From NCBI RefSeq assembly GCF_019059575.1, contig NW_024882875.1, positions 1 to 64,000 on the forward strand: a DNA stretch of 64,000 nt. The letters are read 5' to 3'. Positions 11,751 through 24,300 of this stretch are shown here, one piece after another. The DNA is from Amphibalanus amphitrite. Lineage: Eukaryota; Arthropoda; Thecostraca; Balanomorpha; Balanidae. Position numbers and translations under genes: made by a program. Each line of letters starts with the position of its first letter. Position 1 is the stretch's first letter. The notes beneath the pieces were generated by a model that was not told the DNA's origin, searched no databases, and saw only the letters and a program-made list of their open reading frames with translations.

Positions 11751-13664
11751 ACCTGTACTGGGGCGGGCCGCTGTGTGTGTGTTGTAAGTACTGCTTGAAT
11801 ACCTAGTGGGTGCTGGCGCCTGGCGGACGGAATATAGTCGGACCAGTATAGAGTTGGCTGAACCATCTACGTCTTCATACACTTTGTGAGAAACAAAGCG
11901 GAACACCGAACACACTGTGGTTGAGTGACTTGTCATTTTGACAGGTTCCTGTTTGGGAATATTTGAGGTTTGAGTGGTAGGTACCTCGTATATCATAGAG
12001 GAGCCAGCCGCTCTAGCGAGGGTGGCGCAGGGTAGAACAAGCGTGACAGTACGCAATGTGATCAAAGATATGCATGCAAAGTGCATACTCGTATTTATAA
12101 CTGTCAGGATGCTGGCATCACAAACTACAGATATGCCCGCAAAAGTGGATGAACGATTACTTTAGGCTGATAGGAATTCATCGTTTGGGCTTTGATGCAG
12201 TACAGCACGACTGGCTACGACAGATGATGACTGCGAGCATCCTACACCACTGCGGCATTCGGTGGTCACGCGCCTCTCAATCAGCAAGACGCGCTGAGCT
12301 ATCGCCGAGCGAGAATGCCGAAAAAGCGTATAGAAAAAGACGGTTGTTACGATGCAAGAAATCGTATTTACTAATAAGCGATTCGATTGAAGCAGTCTGA
12401 GTTAAATTATTCGACCGTAGAATACAATAAGTACCAGAAAAAAAAATGAAGCAATAAAAGTTACTCTGTATATGTCCTATAATATATCTATAACAATCGT
12501 CTTATGATAAAGGGTCAGATAATAAAAAAAGAAATGAGTTATCCCGATGCTCAAAAATGATCCACTCTTCATTTGCTGAGCGCATTTATCTGATGAAATA
12601 ACATAAGCACGCATATTTCTTACTAATAAGCTGGCATACCATTTTGCTGCTCATCCCGCCGCAAAAAGCACATGAATCGCTCATCAGCCGTCCTGTTAAA
12701 TTGACTTTCAATGGCTCGATTAGGGCGTGATTCGGGTTTGCATGAGCGATGAGGTGGCCACTATTGGATCTTGATTAGATGTTTGATTTCATATTCAACT
12801 TCATACATTCTCTAGCGATCGTTCGTCAAAGCAGCTACTGAAAAACTCATCTGTGCTCCATCAATCATCACTGCATGTCGAACAGAACAGGCGGGTTTGT
12901 AGCAAATGTCCCGGCACGAATTAATCGATCATGGATGTAAGCTGCTTATTGTAGGTATCTACAGCCACTGGGTGAAATGTGGTAGCATTTATTGCGTTTT
13001 TTTAAGGACAAACTTCGTTTTTTACTGGAGGTACTGACATGGCATTTGGGTTTTGCGTTGACTAAAACAATATCATGATGTAAACTTTTCTGTGTTCTCT
13101 TTGGTATTCGGACCGGTGCTTCCATACTTTAAAAAAAAATATTTGTGTTTTGAACGTAGCGTGCTGCTAGTAAGGTATAGAGCCTACGTTTGAGTGAACT
13201 GACTCTTAGACCACCTACACTTCTCCTCTTTTTTCGGCTCGATCGTCTCTCGATAATCAAGGACACGAAAGTCTTATCTTTAGACAGCCACGCTGACCTG
13301 GGTTGACATCAGGGGCATAATTAAATAACAGCGAACCGTGTTTCCGGCCTGTGATGTCGCCGTCCTATGTGAGGGACTAAATTTACCTCATTTGAGCAGC
13401 AGCTACATGTTTCACCTAATTAGCGTAACGCTGCTTTTTCGTGTTTTGCGCAGCATGCCCCGTCACATTAATTATTCCAACAGCACCAGCCACTTAACTT
13501 TGACCTACAGTGACGTCACAAACACTTCGTAACGCCATCACCTCAGCATCGTAACACGACACACTCCGGAAGTAATTCAACTTCATAAGCAGTACAGGTA
13601 TCTATGGAAACGCGCACTTGCTTCTACGAGCAATTCCTCAGCAAGATGCGAGTACATTGGTGGG
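11751..13664. other. No gene recognised
   Basis: Lies downstream (3') of the last SLC18 exon found, so a terminal exon encoding the transporter C-tail and its 3' UTR could be hidden here or further left. No short exon can be identified by eye. Confidence 0.35.
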
Positions 13665-13765
13665 GAAGTACGCATCACAACGTAGTAATTAGCTTCTTTG
13701 TCCATGAAAGTTGCATCCTAGTTGAAATAAATGACGCAGCGGATGTAAAAGCTAACCGCGCATTC

Positions 13766-13826
13766 AGAGTCTCTCGGACGACGTAGAATCTTCGTCGTCC
13801 GAGAGACTCCGAAGGGGGGGGGGGGT
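13766..13826. repeat. Hairpin plus poly-G in the intron after SLC18 exon 8
   Basis: GAGTCTCTCGGACGACG is followed after a few bases by its complement CGTCGTCCGAGAGACTC, forming a near-perfect stem of about 17 bp. A run of G follows at 13814-13825. It lies just 3' (minus strand) of the proposed exon 8 donor. Confidence 0.75.
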
Positions 13827-13863
13827 AAATGTCCCGACCGCCGGGCCGCTGGTGGACGGTCAC

Positions 13864-14000
13864 CTGGTCAGAGTGGAGCGGCGCCGGCAGCTCGCGCAGC
13901 AGCACCAGCCACGGTGTGAACAGCAGGTTCAGCAGGCCCAGGATCGCCAGCAGCCAGCCGAACCCGACGCTGCTGGCCAGGTAGCCGCCGACAAACGGAC
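13864..14000 (-). CDS. VMAT: SLC18 exon 8 (TM12); 14 kb from exon 7
   Basis: Acceptor GCTGTCAG precedes 14000. The split Gly codon continues as PFVGGYLASSVGFGWLLAIL, then GLLNLLFTPWLVLLRELPAP, i.e. TM12 and the juxtamembrane segment. A plausible donor, CAG then GTGACC, follows HSDQ. Read-through instead gives a 62-codon tail through a poly-C tract and hairpin to a stop at 13675. That looks non-conserved, so a further C-terminal exon is expected. Confidence 0.85.
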
Positions 14001-17000
14001 CTGACAGCGGTCACAGCCGGGTCACAGTGAGATCACCGTGCAGAGGTCGTGGTGAGGTCAAGGCGGGGTCACAACTGATCACGGCGGGGTCACCAAGGGG
14101 TCACGGCGGGGTCACGATAGTGTCAAGGAGTACGACACTGTTAGCTTCTGTAGGGGAAGCGGGGGGAGCACCGACACCTTAAGCATTTCTGCTCACCGAG
14201 CTGATATGCGTAATAAAAACGAAGCTCTTTTGCATTCATGTGAAAGTAGGAATGTTTTCCTACATGTTGGCATAGTTTCCAGCGCTCCATTATAAAATTT
14301 CGCTACTTTACAGACATTGAAAACAAGTCCTGCATTTTCCGTCCTCCAAAAAATGTGCGGGTGGCACCGCCACTGATGGCGATGTTATCCACAGATCGGC
14401 CTTACGGTGACAGCCACCCTTGGAAGCGTTACTGCTGTCTGAAATAGTAACTCAAACTCATATAAGACACACAAGAGTTGGTTGTTAGTTTGTCACAGAT
14501 CAGACTGTTTGTTGCGGACAATATGCATACAAAGCATGACAAATTCACGTTTATTTCGAAACATCCAGTGAAGTCAAACGTGAGGTTAAAAAACAGACGA
14601 CGTTTGCGGCCTAACTAAAGCTCTTCTCCGAGCTGAGTGAATCATCATTGCGGCTTTATCCATTTTGCCACCCCTTGGGGTAGCACCGCCGAGCATGGCG
14701 GTGTTACCCCACACACAGTCATGGACCGACAACGCCCCGACGGGAAAACAAGCCGGGACGCGATTCTTCTGTAATTCCTTTCTCAACGAAGAGCACTTCA
14801 TGCCCTCAAATTTAACGTAAAAATCAAGGCATTTTGACTTGAAATGACCACTTACTTGCTGCTAAAACATGCCAAATGATTACAACGATGGTTTGAAATT
14901 CACAAAATGGGCAATTGCGATCTCAAAATCAAATAGGGGAGAGTGGGGCAATGGCGGACGGTGGGTAATGCCGGCCACCCATCTCTAGTGAGTACTTTGT
15001 CCATCACTAATCAGCTGATGTTGTTTACATTTCAGTTGAGCGCCATTCTAGCACGTGGTGCAAGTTTGTTACGATAGCTCCATTATTTTCATTTTTATAG
15101 CGTTAAATGTGTTTTTCGTATCTGATTTTTAATTTCTGTTGCATCTATTTGCTGACTGTGAAATGTGTTAACGCATTTTCAGAAGTGCTGCTTTGCAATG
15201 ACCTTCAATTAAGCCTTTCTTAGGCGACTGCTGGATGTGAGGCGTTTGCGGCGCAATGCCTTTGACTGCTGCCTGCTTTCTTAAAATAAAGCTGACCTCG
15301 GGGTAATACCGGACACGTGTCCGGAATGACTCCACGCGGTTTTGTTTGCGACTTCTGTCGTTAAAGCTCAACGTTTCGGGTTGCTGTGTTTACGGCTGTG
15401 TTAGTTTGCTTGCTGTGTTTACGGTTGTGTTAGTTTGCTGCTCTGTTGGCGCCGCGCTGTTGTGTTGCAGCGAGTGCAGTGTTGTGTTGCAGTGCAGTGT
15501 ACTGTTAACTGCTGAATACAGTTGTCGTTTCTTAATTCTCACTTAAATTTCCATCGAAAGAACGGTTTAAGGATGAATACCAGTGACGATATTTCGACTT
15601 TTGTGCTATTGCACTTAGTGGCCGGCATTACCCCTCGCTTTTTTGCACCTCCATTTTTCACCACATTTTCGCGTAGGCTCTGAATCTGTCATCAGTGATC
15701 TGAGATACTAAAACTGGGTGCTATCTGAAAGCCTATTCCTTTGGCTATAACCACAGTCAAAATCACCATAAAATAGCTTCAAATAGCTAAGCTATTGAGC
15801 AAAATGCTTATGGTGTCGCCATTGCCCCACTCTCCCCTAAATCTTAGCGAAACCTACCTCACGCGGCGTCCCGTTTCCGTTTGGACACCGAAATGGCGGG
15901 TGTTTACATTTACAATTCAGAGTTTTGCCGATAGAGAGGATGGCGGTGTTTCCCACATGGCGGTGCTACCCCCGCTTCCCCTACAGCACGGTACCGTCAT
16001 AGGAGTGGATTTGCAGATCTACAGGCTGGCAGAACATTGCGTGCGGGATATTGGGCACTGAAGACTGCTGTTGCCACTAGTTTCAAGAGCTTCACTAATC
16101 AGTTCCGCAGCAATTCATTCATATAACCTACAGAACTTATCATTTCCTGTTTGCCTTACGAGCACATTAAAACTAACTAGAAGTTATTCAGCGTCTGACC
16201 AAACAACCTGCTCAATGAATGTGAGGGAGAACGATCACACTCCAGAGCGCAGCGAACTGAGCCAATTAGGGAAACAATAAGCTGAAATAGGAAATGAGCT
16301 CAAACTTGGGATAACTCTTACATAATATACATTATACAAGTCATTTAATTGGGTTTAACACGCACCAGGGGCGGATCTAGGATTTCGATAGGGTGGGGGC
16401 AGTCAAGCACAGGGGCGGCACATTTTCCACCTACTGGGGGCGGCATTCATAGGGTCTGTTCCAGTCCAGCGGAAAAAACGACCTTGACGGCCATCACGAG
16501 ACGCAGCGATTAGTATTCAAAGTTAACCCGCGCCCCACTGGGGGGGGGGGCTATTTATAGCCCCCCCCCTCCCGTTTTTCTGCAATAACTTCCAAACCGC
16601 TTGACGTATCGACGCCAAACTTTCAGTACCTTCGGCTGAATCAATTTGACACCTTGTGTCAAAATTTGAACTTCGTAGCTACCATAGGTCGGCCGGAAAT
16701 GACGTCAGAGTGACGTCATGTTCGGCCGATTTCGACGCAAAACATTGAACCACGGCAATCGCTCCCAAGGGCTCAGTTTTTAAGCTAGATCCAATTTCTT
16801 TGCATGAGAGGACTCAGAATAGACTGCGCTATCAAACTGCTATCTCGGATTTTCGAAATTTTGAAAATTTTGAAAATTTTATATAATAAAATTCAAAATT
16901 TACATTTTTACATTTTTTCAAAAAGTTTTTGACTTTTCGAAAAAAAACCGGAATATATGTGATAGAACGCGTTATTATAACTAACTCTAGCAAGTTTTAG

Positions 17001-20000
17001 CTAAATATCTTCAAAAATGGCCAAGTTATACGCATTATTGCAAAAAAATTCACAATTACTAATTTTTCAAATCAATTTTTCAGCACGTATTTGACATCGT
17101 ACGCCAATATAAATAGCACCATCGTGTTCCTGAGCTCAAACTGCATCCAATAGACACCTTTTTTGTTGAAAATTTTGAACTTCAAAATTTGACCTTTTTT
17201 GACCTGAAAGTGACCTGACCTAAGCTAAATTCGACTCAAAATGACCTCGAATGACACAGACGACATCAAATTCGAAATCTTTGGCCTAATTGGACCATAA
17301 AACATGTGTCACGTGACCGACGCATGATCTAATATTTTCGTGACCTGTGATGACCTGACCTTGACCTGAAAATCAAAGTACAAGTTTGGTAACCTCAGGG
17401 TATCTAGAGCATCTGTTCACGAGTGTGTGAACCAAAAATGATCCTGATCTGACTTGCAAGACGGCGGCCAGAGCCCAAAACGTGAGCAAGCCAAAATGCT
17501 AATAATTTTTAATTTGACCTGACCTGTGACGTCATCGGTGACCTCGAGGTCAATGAAATTAGGTTTCGCTCGACAGTTTTTCCGGGGCTATCAGACACCG
17601 TTTGAATTTTGACGATCGGCCCAGTAGTTTCGGAGTTAGGAGGGGGGGCTATGAATAGCCCCCCCCCCCCCAGTAGGGCGTGTTATACGCAGACCCCAGT
17701 GGGGCGCGGGTTAAGGTCTCAGGTCAACTGGTCACCTCTGAGGTCAGGTCAATTACCTTAAAGTGGGGTTTGGTTTTAGGCAAATAACTTCGCAAAAATT
17801 GGACACGGAGCAAAAATTTAGATATAATCGTATTCCTCTCAAGCAGCGCCGAATAGTGTAGATACTTTTTGTTCGGAAAAGATCACAATCAAGATTGACC
17901 CAAAGGTCGTCAGGTCAAGCCCCCTCAGGACACGGTTCGGACTAAGTAGGTCAAGTTGCATATCAGCCGATTTGGAGACTCATTTCAATCACAATGGTGC
18001 CTTTCCCGACTCTAACTCAATTTGGTCGAAAATTTATTAACGAAAAACGATTATGACCCAAACTTGGCGTCCTGTGACGTCCTCTATGACGTGATAAAAA
18101 TTAAAATGCCAAATTAAGGCACGGAATTATTTGAAGAGCGTATGAAAACACGTTTCTTTGTGTCTTCGGGCGGATTCTAGCATGCCTACATATTGCAAAA
18201 AGAGCAAGTTCAGTATTGCCCCAAAGGCCTATAATGGGGGAGGTCACGTGACTGACGTGACCCAAGATGAATTGCACGAAAAATCCCAGATATACAAAGT
18301 ATGAGTACCCGGGACCTTGCTACTTTCCGAAAGTGTCATCATCCTCAGATAATTTGCCTGGCGTTGGCGGCGTTGCGAAGTTGCGACGTTTTTTTTTTGA
18401 CCGTGCAGAGGCTTACTTATAACCGTTAGAGGTTTTTTTTACCGTGCAGAGGCTTACTTATAACCGTTAGAGGTTTATACATTGGTCAGTGACCTTACTT
18501 AACTAACCTGAAAATGAATCAGGTGTCATAAGGTCTGGTTTGGATGGAGGCTCAGGTAGGCCAAGTTTCAGTTCTCTATCGAAAACGGCTCCGGAGCAGT
18601 CGCGAAAAAAAAAAACGTAAGGGGTGGAAACCCCTCTCCCTCGGAAAGGGGATAATCTGCCTTCAGGGACGTCGCTACGCCTTCAGAGGGAGCTACGTAC
18701 ATTTCAGAGGGTGGCACTGTGTCTCAGGGCCTTGGCTAAGGAATTTTGACTAGGGGGGCAAACCAGACTTCAGAATGACACCATTAGCATACATACACCG
18801 TATATACCGCATGTAACATGCACAGGCAAGGAAATACCAAATTCGCCCAAACATAAGTATACCTACCTTCTTCTACCGAGGGGCTTAGAGGCCAGCGTAG
18901 AGCCCTCGAAGGCCCAGGACGAGCCCTCGGGGGCTAGCATGGGACACTCAGAAGCCGCTTTGGGGACCCTAAAAGGCCAAGCGTGGGTGGCGTGTGGCGT
19001 TAAAAAGCCAGCACGCAGGCCTACTAAGACCAACGGCGTAAATCCTTCTGAGGCTATATAGGGCCCTGTGAGGACAATTTGGACCTTCTTAGGCCAGTGT
19101 GGGCCTGGGGCCCTCTTTGGTCGGTGTAGGCCGTAGGGCCCTCTGTGGCAAGCGTTGGGCACTCTGAGGCCAGCGTGGGGACCTCTGTCTTCTGAAAACT
19201 GAGACTGGTGCTGGATCCTCAGAAGCCAGCACCAGTGCTGGATCCTCAACGTCTTTCATAGACTGGCGCTGGGAGACTGGCGCTGGGCCGTCAGAGGCCA
19301 CATCGAGGGCCTCGACAGCACAGCCAGAATTCAGCGCTTCTGCATGATTGGGCCTAGAGGTCGGATTAAGACCCCGAAGGGCGACATGGAGCCATGAGAG
19401 ACTAGATCAGAGGAACTCATAACCCGAGTTGGGCCCTCCTCAAGCTTAGGGTATCAGCCCTCAACCAGCGCAAGGCCCTAGGAGATCGACATCGGCTCTT
19501 TGAGGCTGACGTGGGGCTCTCGGGGACCATTTTGAGCCCACAAGGATCTAAGACCGGAGATAGGATCTACGGGGGCCGATTGGAGCCTCCGAAGCCTGTG
19601 TGGGGTCCTCTGAGGTCGACGACATGGAGCTCTTAGAGACCGATTTATGACCAGTGTGACCTCTCAGTGACCAGCATGGCCCCTACCGGTCTGTGTAGGA
19701 GCCTGTAGTGAGTGTAAAGGTCACCAGAAAGGTCACCAAAGTCACCAGAAGATTTGACAATCTTACTTAATAATACACCAAAGTCACCTTCAGCTCAACA
19801 ACACAGATCAGTGTATGTACAGCATGATCTTTTTCGGTTAGAGCATGCAACTGAATTTAGGTCAAACTATAGATAATTTAACGCCTCTCGATAAGAGAGA
19901 CACAGTGGCGGTAAAAACTGTGCCTACCATACGTGGATTAACCCGCACCCTGGTGGGGTCTGTTTATAACGCGACCTGGTGGTGGTGGTGGGGGGGGGGG

Positions 20001-21280
20001 GCTATTTTTTGCCCCCCCCCCTCGTATCTCCGAAACTACTGGACGGATCCGCAAAATTCAAACGGTGTTCGAAAGGCCTGTCACATTTGTCGAAGGAAAC
20101 CAAATTTCATTGACCTCGGGGTCACCAATGACGTCACAGGTCAGGTCAAAGATGCAATGTTTCACCGTTCACGGGTCTTCTCGGGAATGCGCTATAACAC
20201 CGAGGAAAACGCATTTTGTCGAGAATCAGCGATAGGGCGTCAGTTGCCTAGTAGATATGTTGCTATTAGAGGTCACTGACAATACCAGGTCAGGTCACAG
20301 GTCAGGTCACTAAGGGTCACAGGTCAGGTCACATGAGCCCAACTTTACCTACTAAGGTTGTGTGATGCATGTTTTATGGCCATTTTTTCATTTCCAACTC
20401 AATGGTGTTGGTTATAAGACTATCAGGTACGGCTTAGGTCACTTTCTGGTGAAGTTCAGGTCAAGGTCAGGTCAAGGTCAGGCCAAAAAAGGTCAAATTT
20501 TAAAGTTGATAGTTTTGCATAAAATGGGTGTTGATTCGATGCATCTCGTCACGGGGAGTCTAATGGTGGTCTTTGTTTGGCGCTACGGGGTCGAGAATTG
20601 CTAAAAATTGAGTTTGAAAATTTGAAGTCATCAATTTTGAACAGTTTTTTCGCTATAACTTCGCCAAAAAAAGAGGTATTAATCTCAAATTTGGTACGTG
20701 GATGGAAGGCGGTAAGGACTATCACATGTATTCCGGTTTTTGCGAAATTCAAAAAACGTTTTGGATTTTTCGAGTATTATATCAAAAAAATATTTTTTTT
20801 TATTTTTGGGGGTCAAAATCCAAAAATTTCAAAATCCGAGATAGTGGTTTTGTAGCCCTGTCGATTCTACAGCTTTTATGTCTTTAACATTTTTCTGTAT
20901 TTGCAAAGCTATAGGCCTGACAGCTCTTCCCGCAAAACCCTTTTTTGGGTCGAAAACGGCAGAACATGACGTCACTCTGACGTCATTTCCGGCCAACCTA
21001 TCTTAGCCTTTGGAAAATTTTTGGTCACAATGTGTAAAATTGATGTCCGGGAGGGTACTGAAAGTTTGGTGACGATCGGCGCTGCAGTTCTGGAGATATA
21101 TCGAAAAGTCTGGAGGGGGGCAAAAAATAGCCCCCCCCCCACCAGGTCGCGGGTTAAGTAGGTAGGTATGCATAAAAAAAAACGGAACAAATCAGGGGTG
21201 CGGAGCCGGAGCCGAAGCTGAAGCCGGAGCCGCCGGAGCCGGCATATTTTGCCCGGAGCCGGAGCCGTGAAACAATATAG

Positions 21281-21314
<34 letters not shown>

Positions 21315-24300
21315 TCAAAAAAAGGCGGCGACTCCGGCTCCTTTTTTTGAAGAGGAAAAACAAATTATTGACCTTGCTCGGTTTGACAGTACAAGGCAGT
21401 AGAACATGTGGTAGGGTAGACCGGGGCAAGTCGCCCCGCCGAGGTAAAACGCCTCACCGATGTTTCTCGGAACTGGCAGAGTTCTGGGGAAACATCCTCT
21501 CTTCTATAAAACGTGCACTATATGATCATTATATGAGCAGACTGGGAAGAAATTGTGTTGACTCTTTCGGGAGATATAGCCAAAAATGTTTTTTTTGAGT
21601 GATTTTTATGTTTTGTTGTCAGATTATGCATCATGGCGTTCTTTTATGGTCCATATCAGGTTAACGACTTTTATGTATTTTGAACAACTATTGTCTAACG
21701 CTTATCATGCCGGGTTGGTTCGTGTTAAATTATGTCTTGCTGGAGTGCAAAGCGTTGTTCTCTGACCGAACTACGTGATGGGGTAAAACGCCCCAGTAGG
21801 TCGCGGGGCAAAAAGCCCCATGGGGCGTTTTACCCCATGTGTTATTCGGGCTACCCACTTTCTAATGTTCGGTAGCTGGCGAACAGTAAGTTTCTATGCC
21901 TTTATGTGTATTTTTCTCAGCAACTGGATGGCAAAGGAAGTATTCTGTAAACATTTGCATTGCAATAATTTATTATTTGGTCCTTTGAGGCAGGTGAAAA
22001 ACCTGCTCATACAATAGTGTCATAGCTGAACACCTGACAGGATGGAATGTGCTAACTTCAGTGCCGTGCCTCCAGAGGTCTAACGGACCTCTCATATAAG
22101 ATTTAGCCAACTACCATGTTTAATCTTTAATCTAGAGTATGGGGCTTCTTACCCCAGGCCGTGGGGCGTTTTGCCCTGGGGCTGGGGCAAAATGCCCCAT
22201 TTGCAGTTGCTTCACAAATCGCTTCCTAGCTGGGAGTCCGATCATAGGTGAAATAATTTGAGGGGTGGAATTTAACCCGCGCCCTGGTGGGGTCTGTTTA
22301 TAACGCGACCCGGTGGGGGGGGGGCTATTTTTTGCCCCCCCCCCCTCGTATCTCCGAAACTACTGGACGGATCCGCAAAATTCAAACGGCGTTCGAAAGG
22401 CCTGTCAAATTTGTCGCGGAAAACCAAATTTCATTGACCTCGGGGTCACCGATGACGTCACAGGTCAGGTCAAAGATGAAATGTTTCACCGTTCACGGGT
22501 CATCTAGGGAATGCGCTATAACACCGAAGAAAACGCATTTTGTCGAGAATCAGCGATAGGGCGTCAGTTGCCTAGTACATATGTTGCTATAAGAGGTCAC
22601 TGACATTACCAGGTCAGGTCACAGGTCAGGTCACCAAGGGTCACAGGTCAGTTCACATGAACCCAACTTTACTAAGGTTGTGTGATACATGTTTTATGGC
22701 CAATTTTTCATTTCCAACTCAATGGTGTTGGTTATAAGACTATCAGGTACGGCTTATGTCACTTTCTGGTTGAGGTCAGGTCAAGGTCAGGACAAAAAAG
22801 GTCAAATTTCAAAGTTGATATTTTTGCATAAAATGGGTATTGATTCGATGCAGCTCGTCACGGGGAGTCTAATGGTGGTCTTTGTTTTGCGCTACGAGGT
22901 CTAGAGTTGCTAAAAATTGAGTTTGAAAATTTGACGTCATCAATTTTGAACAGTTTTTTCGCTATAACTTGGCCAAAAAAAGAGGTATGGATCTCAAATT
23001 TGGTATGTAGATAGAAGGCGGTAGAAACTATCACATATATTCCGTTTTTTTCGAAATTCAAAAAACTTTTAGGATTTTTCGGCTATTATAATAAAAAAAA
23101 TCTATTTTTCATTTTTGGGGGTCAAAATCCAAAAATTTCAAAAATCCGAGATAGCAGTTTTGTAGCCCTGTCAATTCTACAGCTTTTATGTCCTAATCGT
23201 TTTTCTGTATTTGCAAAGTTATAGGCCTGACAGCTCTTCACGCGAAACCCTTTTTTCGATCGAAAACGGCAGAACATGACGTCACTCTGACGTCATTTCC
23301 GGCCAACCTATCATAGCCTTTGGAAAAATTTTTGGTCACAATGTGTAAAATTGATGTCCGGGAGGGTACTGAAAGTTTGGTGACGATCGGCGTAGCGGTT
23401 CTGGAGATACATCGAAAAGTCTGGAGGGGGGGCAAAAAATAGCCCCCCCCCACCAGGGCGCGGGTTAAAGTAAAATGTCCCAAGAACGCATTGAGCACAA
23501 ATTTAGCCTTCCAGGTCATGTGGGACAAAAGTTATGTAGCAAAATAAATTATCTGGGGCGTCTTGCCCCAGGCTACCCTATTCATAATAGCCTTGTTATG
23601 CAAATACAGAAGCAACGTGAACCAATCCCTTCGTCTTTTTGCTTCCACCCGTATTTAATTTTATAGAGGATGTACTGAGTACTGGAGCCGGAGCCGGACC
23701 ATTTTACTCGGAGCCGGAGCCGATTTTTTCTCCGGAGCCGGAGCCGGAGCCGTCTGAAATTTCCACGGCTCCGCATCCCTGGATCAAATGCTTCTGCGAG
23801 ATCCGTCTATTTTGGCGGTTTTTGCTCTCTGTGGGCCAAATTGTTGAAAGTAAGCTCGAATCTAAGGACAACTCAGCGGGAGCTTCCAAGGATCCATCAA
23901 AAGCACTCTTCCGTGACGCTGCAACACTTATAGTTCACGAGCTATGCGCCTGGATAAGAGGGGAAAAATTGGCAAAGCTGGCTAAGAACCGCACCTGGGC
24001 TTGGGTAAAGCAGGTTACCACTTACCGGCCACCACTGCGGGGGCATTTGCCACCTCCCCTTCCATTAACATGTTAGCCGAGGCCCTGCTGTGTCTTTAGA
24101 GGGCAGCAAAGAGATGATATGATGATATAAAACTCCAGAAGGCGGCGCTGTGACTTCCATGAGCTTCACTATGACTGCGAAGGGCGGCACTATGACTTCA
24201 GAGGGCGGCTTTAGGAATTCAGAGGGATACCTACTACCACCTCAGAGAGTGACACTACTTTAGAGAGCGGCAATACTACTTCAAAATGCAAGCTATGACT

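Larger units (their letters stand above)
21194..23779. mobile_element. Outer MITE with CAGGGRTGCGGAGCC termini and (GGAGCC)n arrays
   Basis: The left terminus CAGGGGTGCGGAGCCG (21194) and right terminus CGGCTCCGCATCCCTG (ends about 23779) are inverted repeats with one mismatch in 16. GGAGCC hexamer arrays sit inside both ends (21203-21345 and 23683-23765). The interior is largely occupied by the next nested element. Confidence 0.7.

Noticed and set aside
13675..13863. Read-through C-terminus of SLC18 exon 8
   Set aside because: The reading passes through a poly-C tract and a hairpin and resembles no SLC18 tail. A donor (CAG/GTGACC) at 13863 is the better end, though the next exon was not found.
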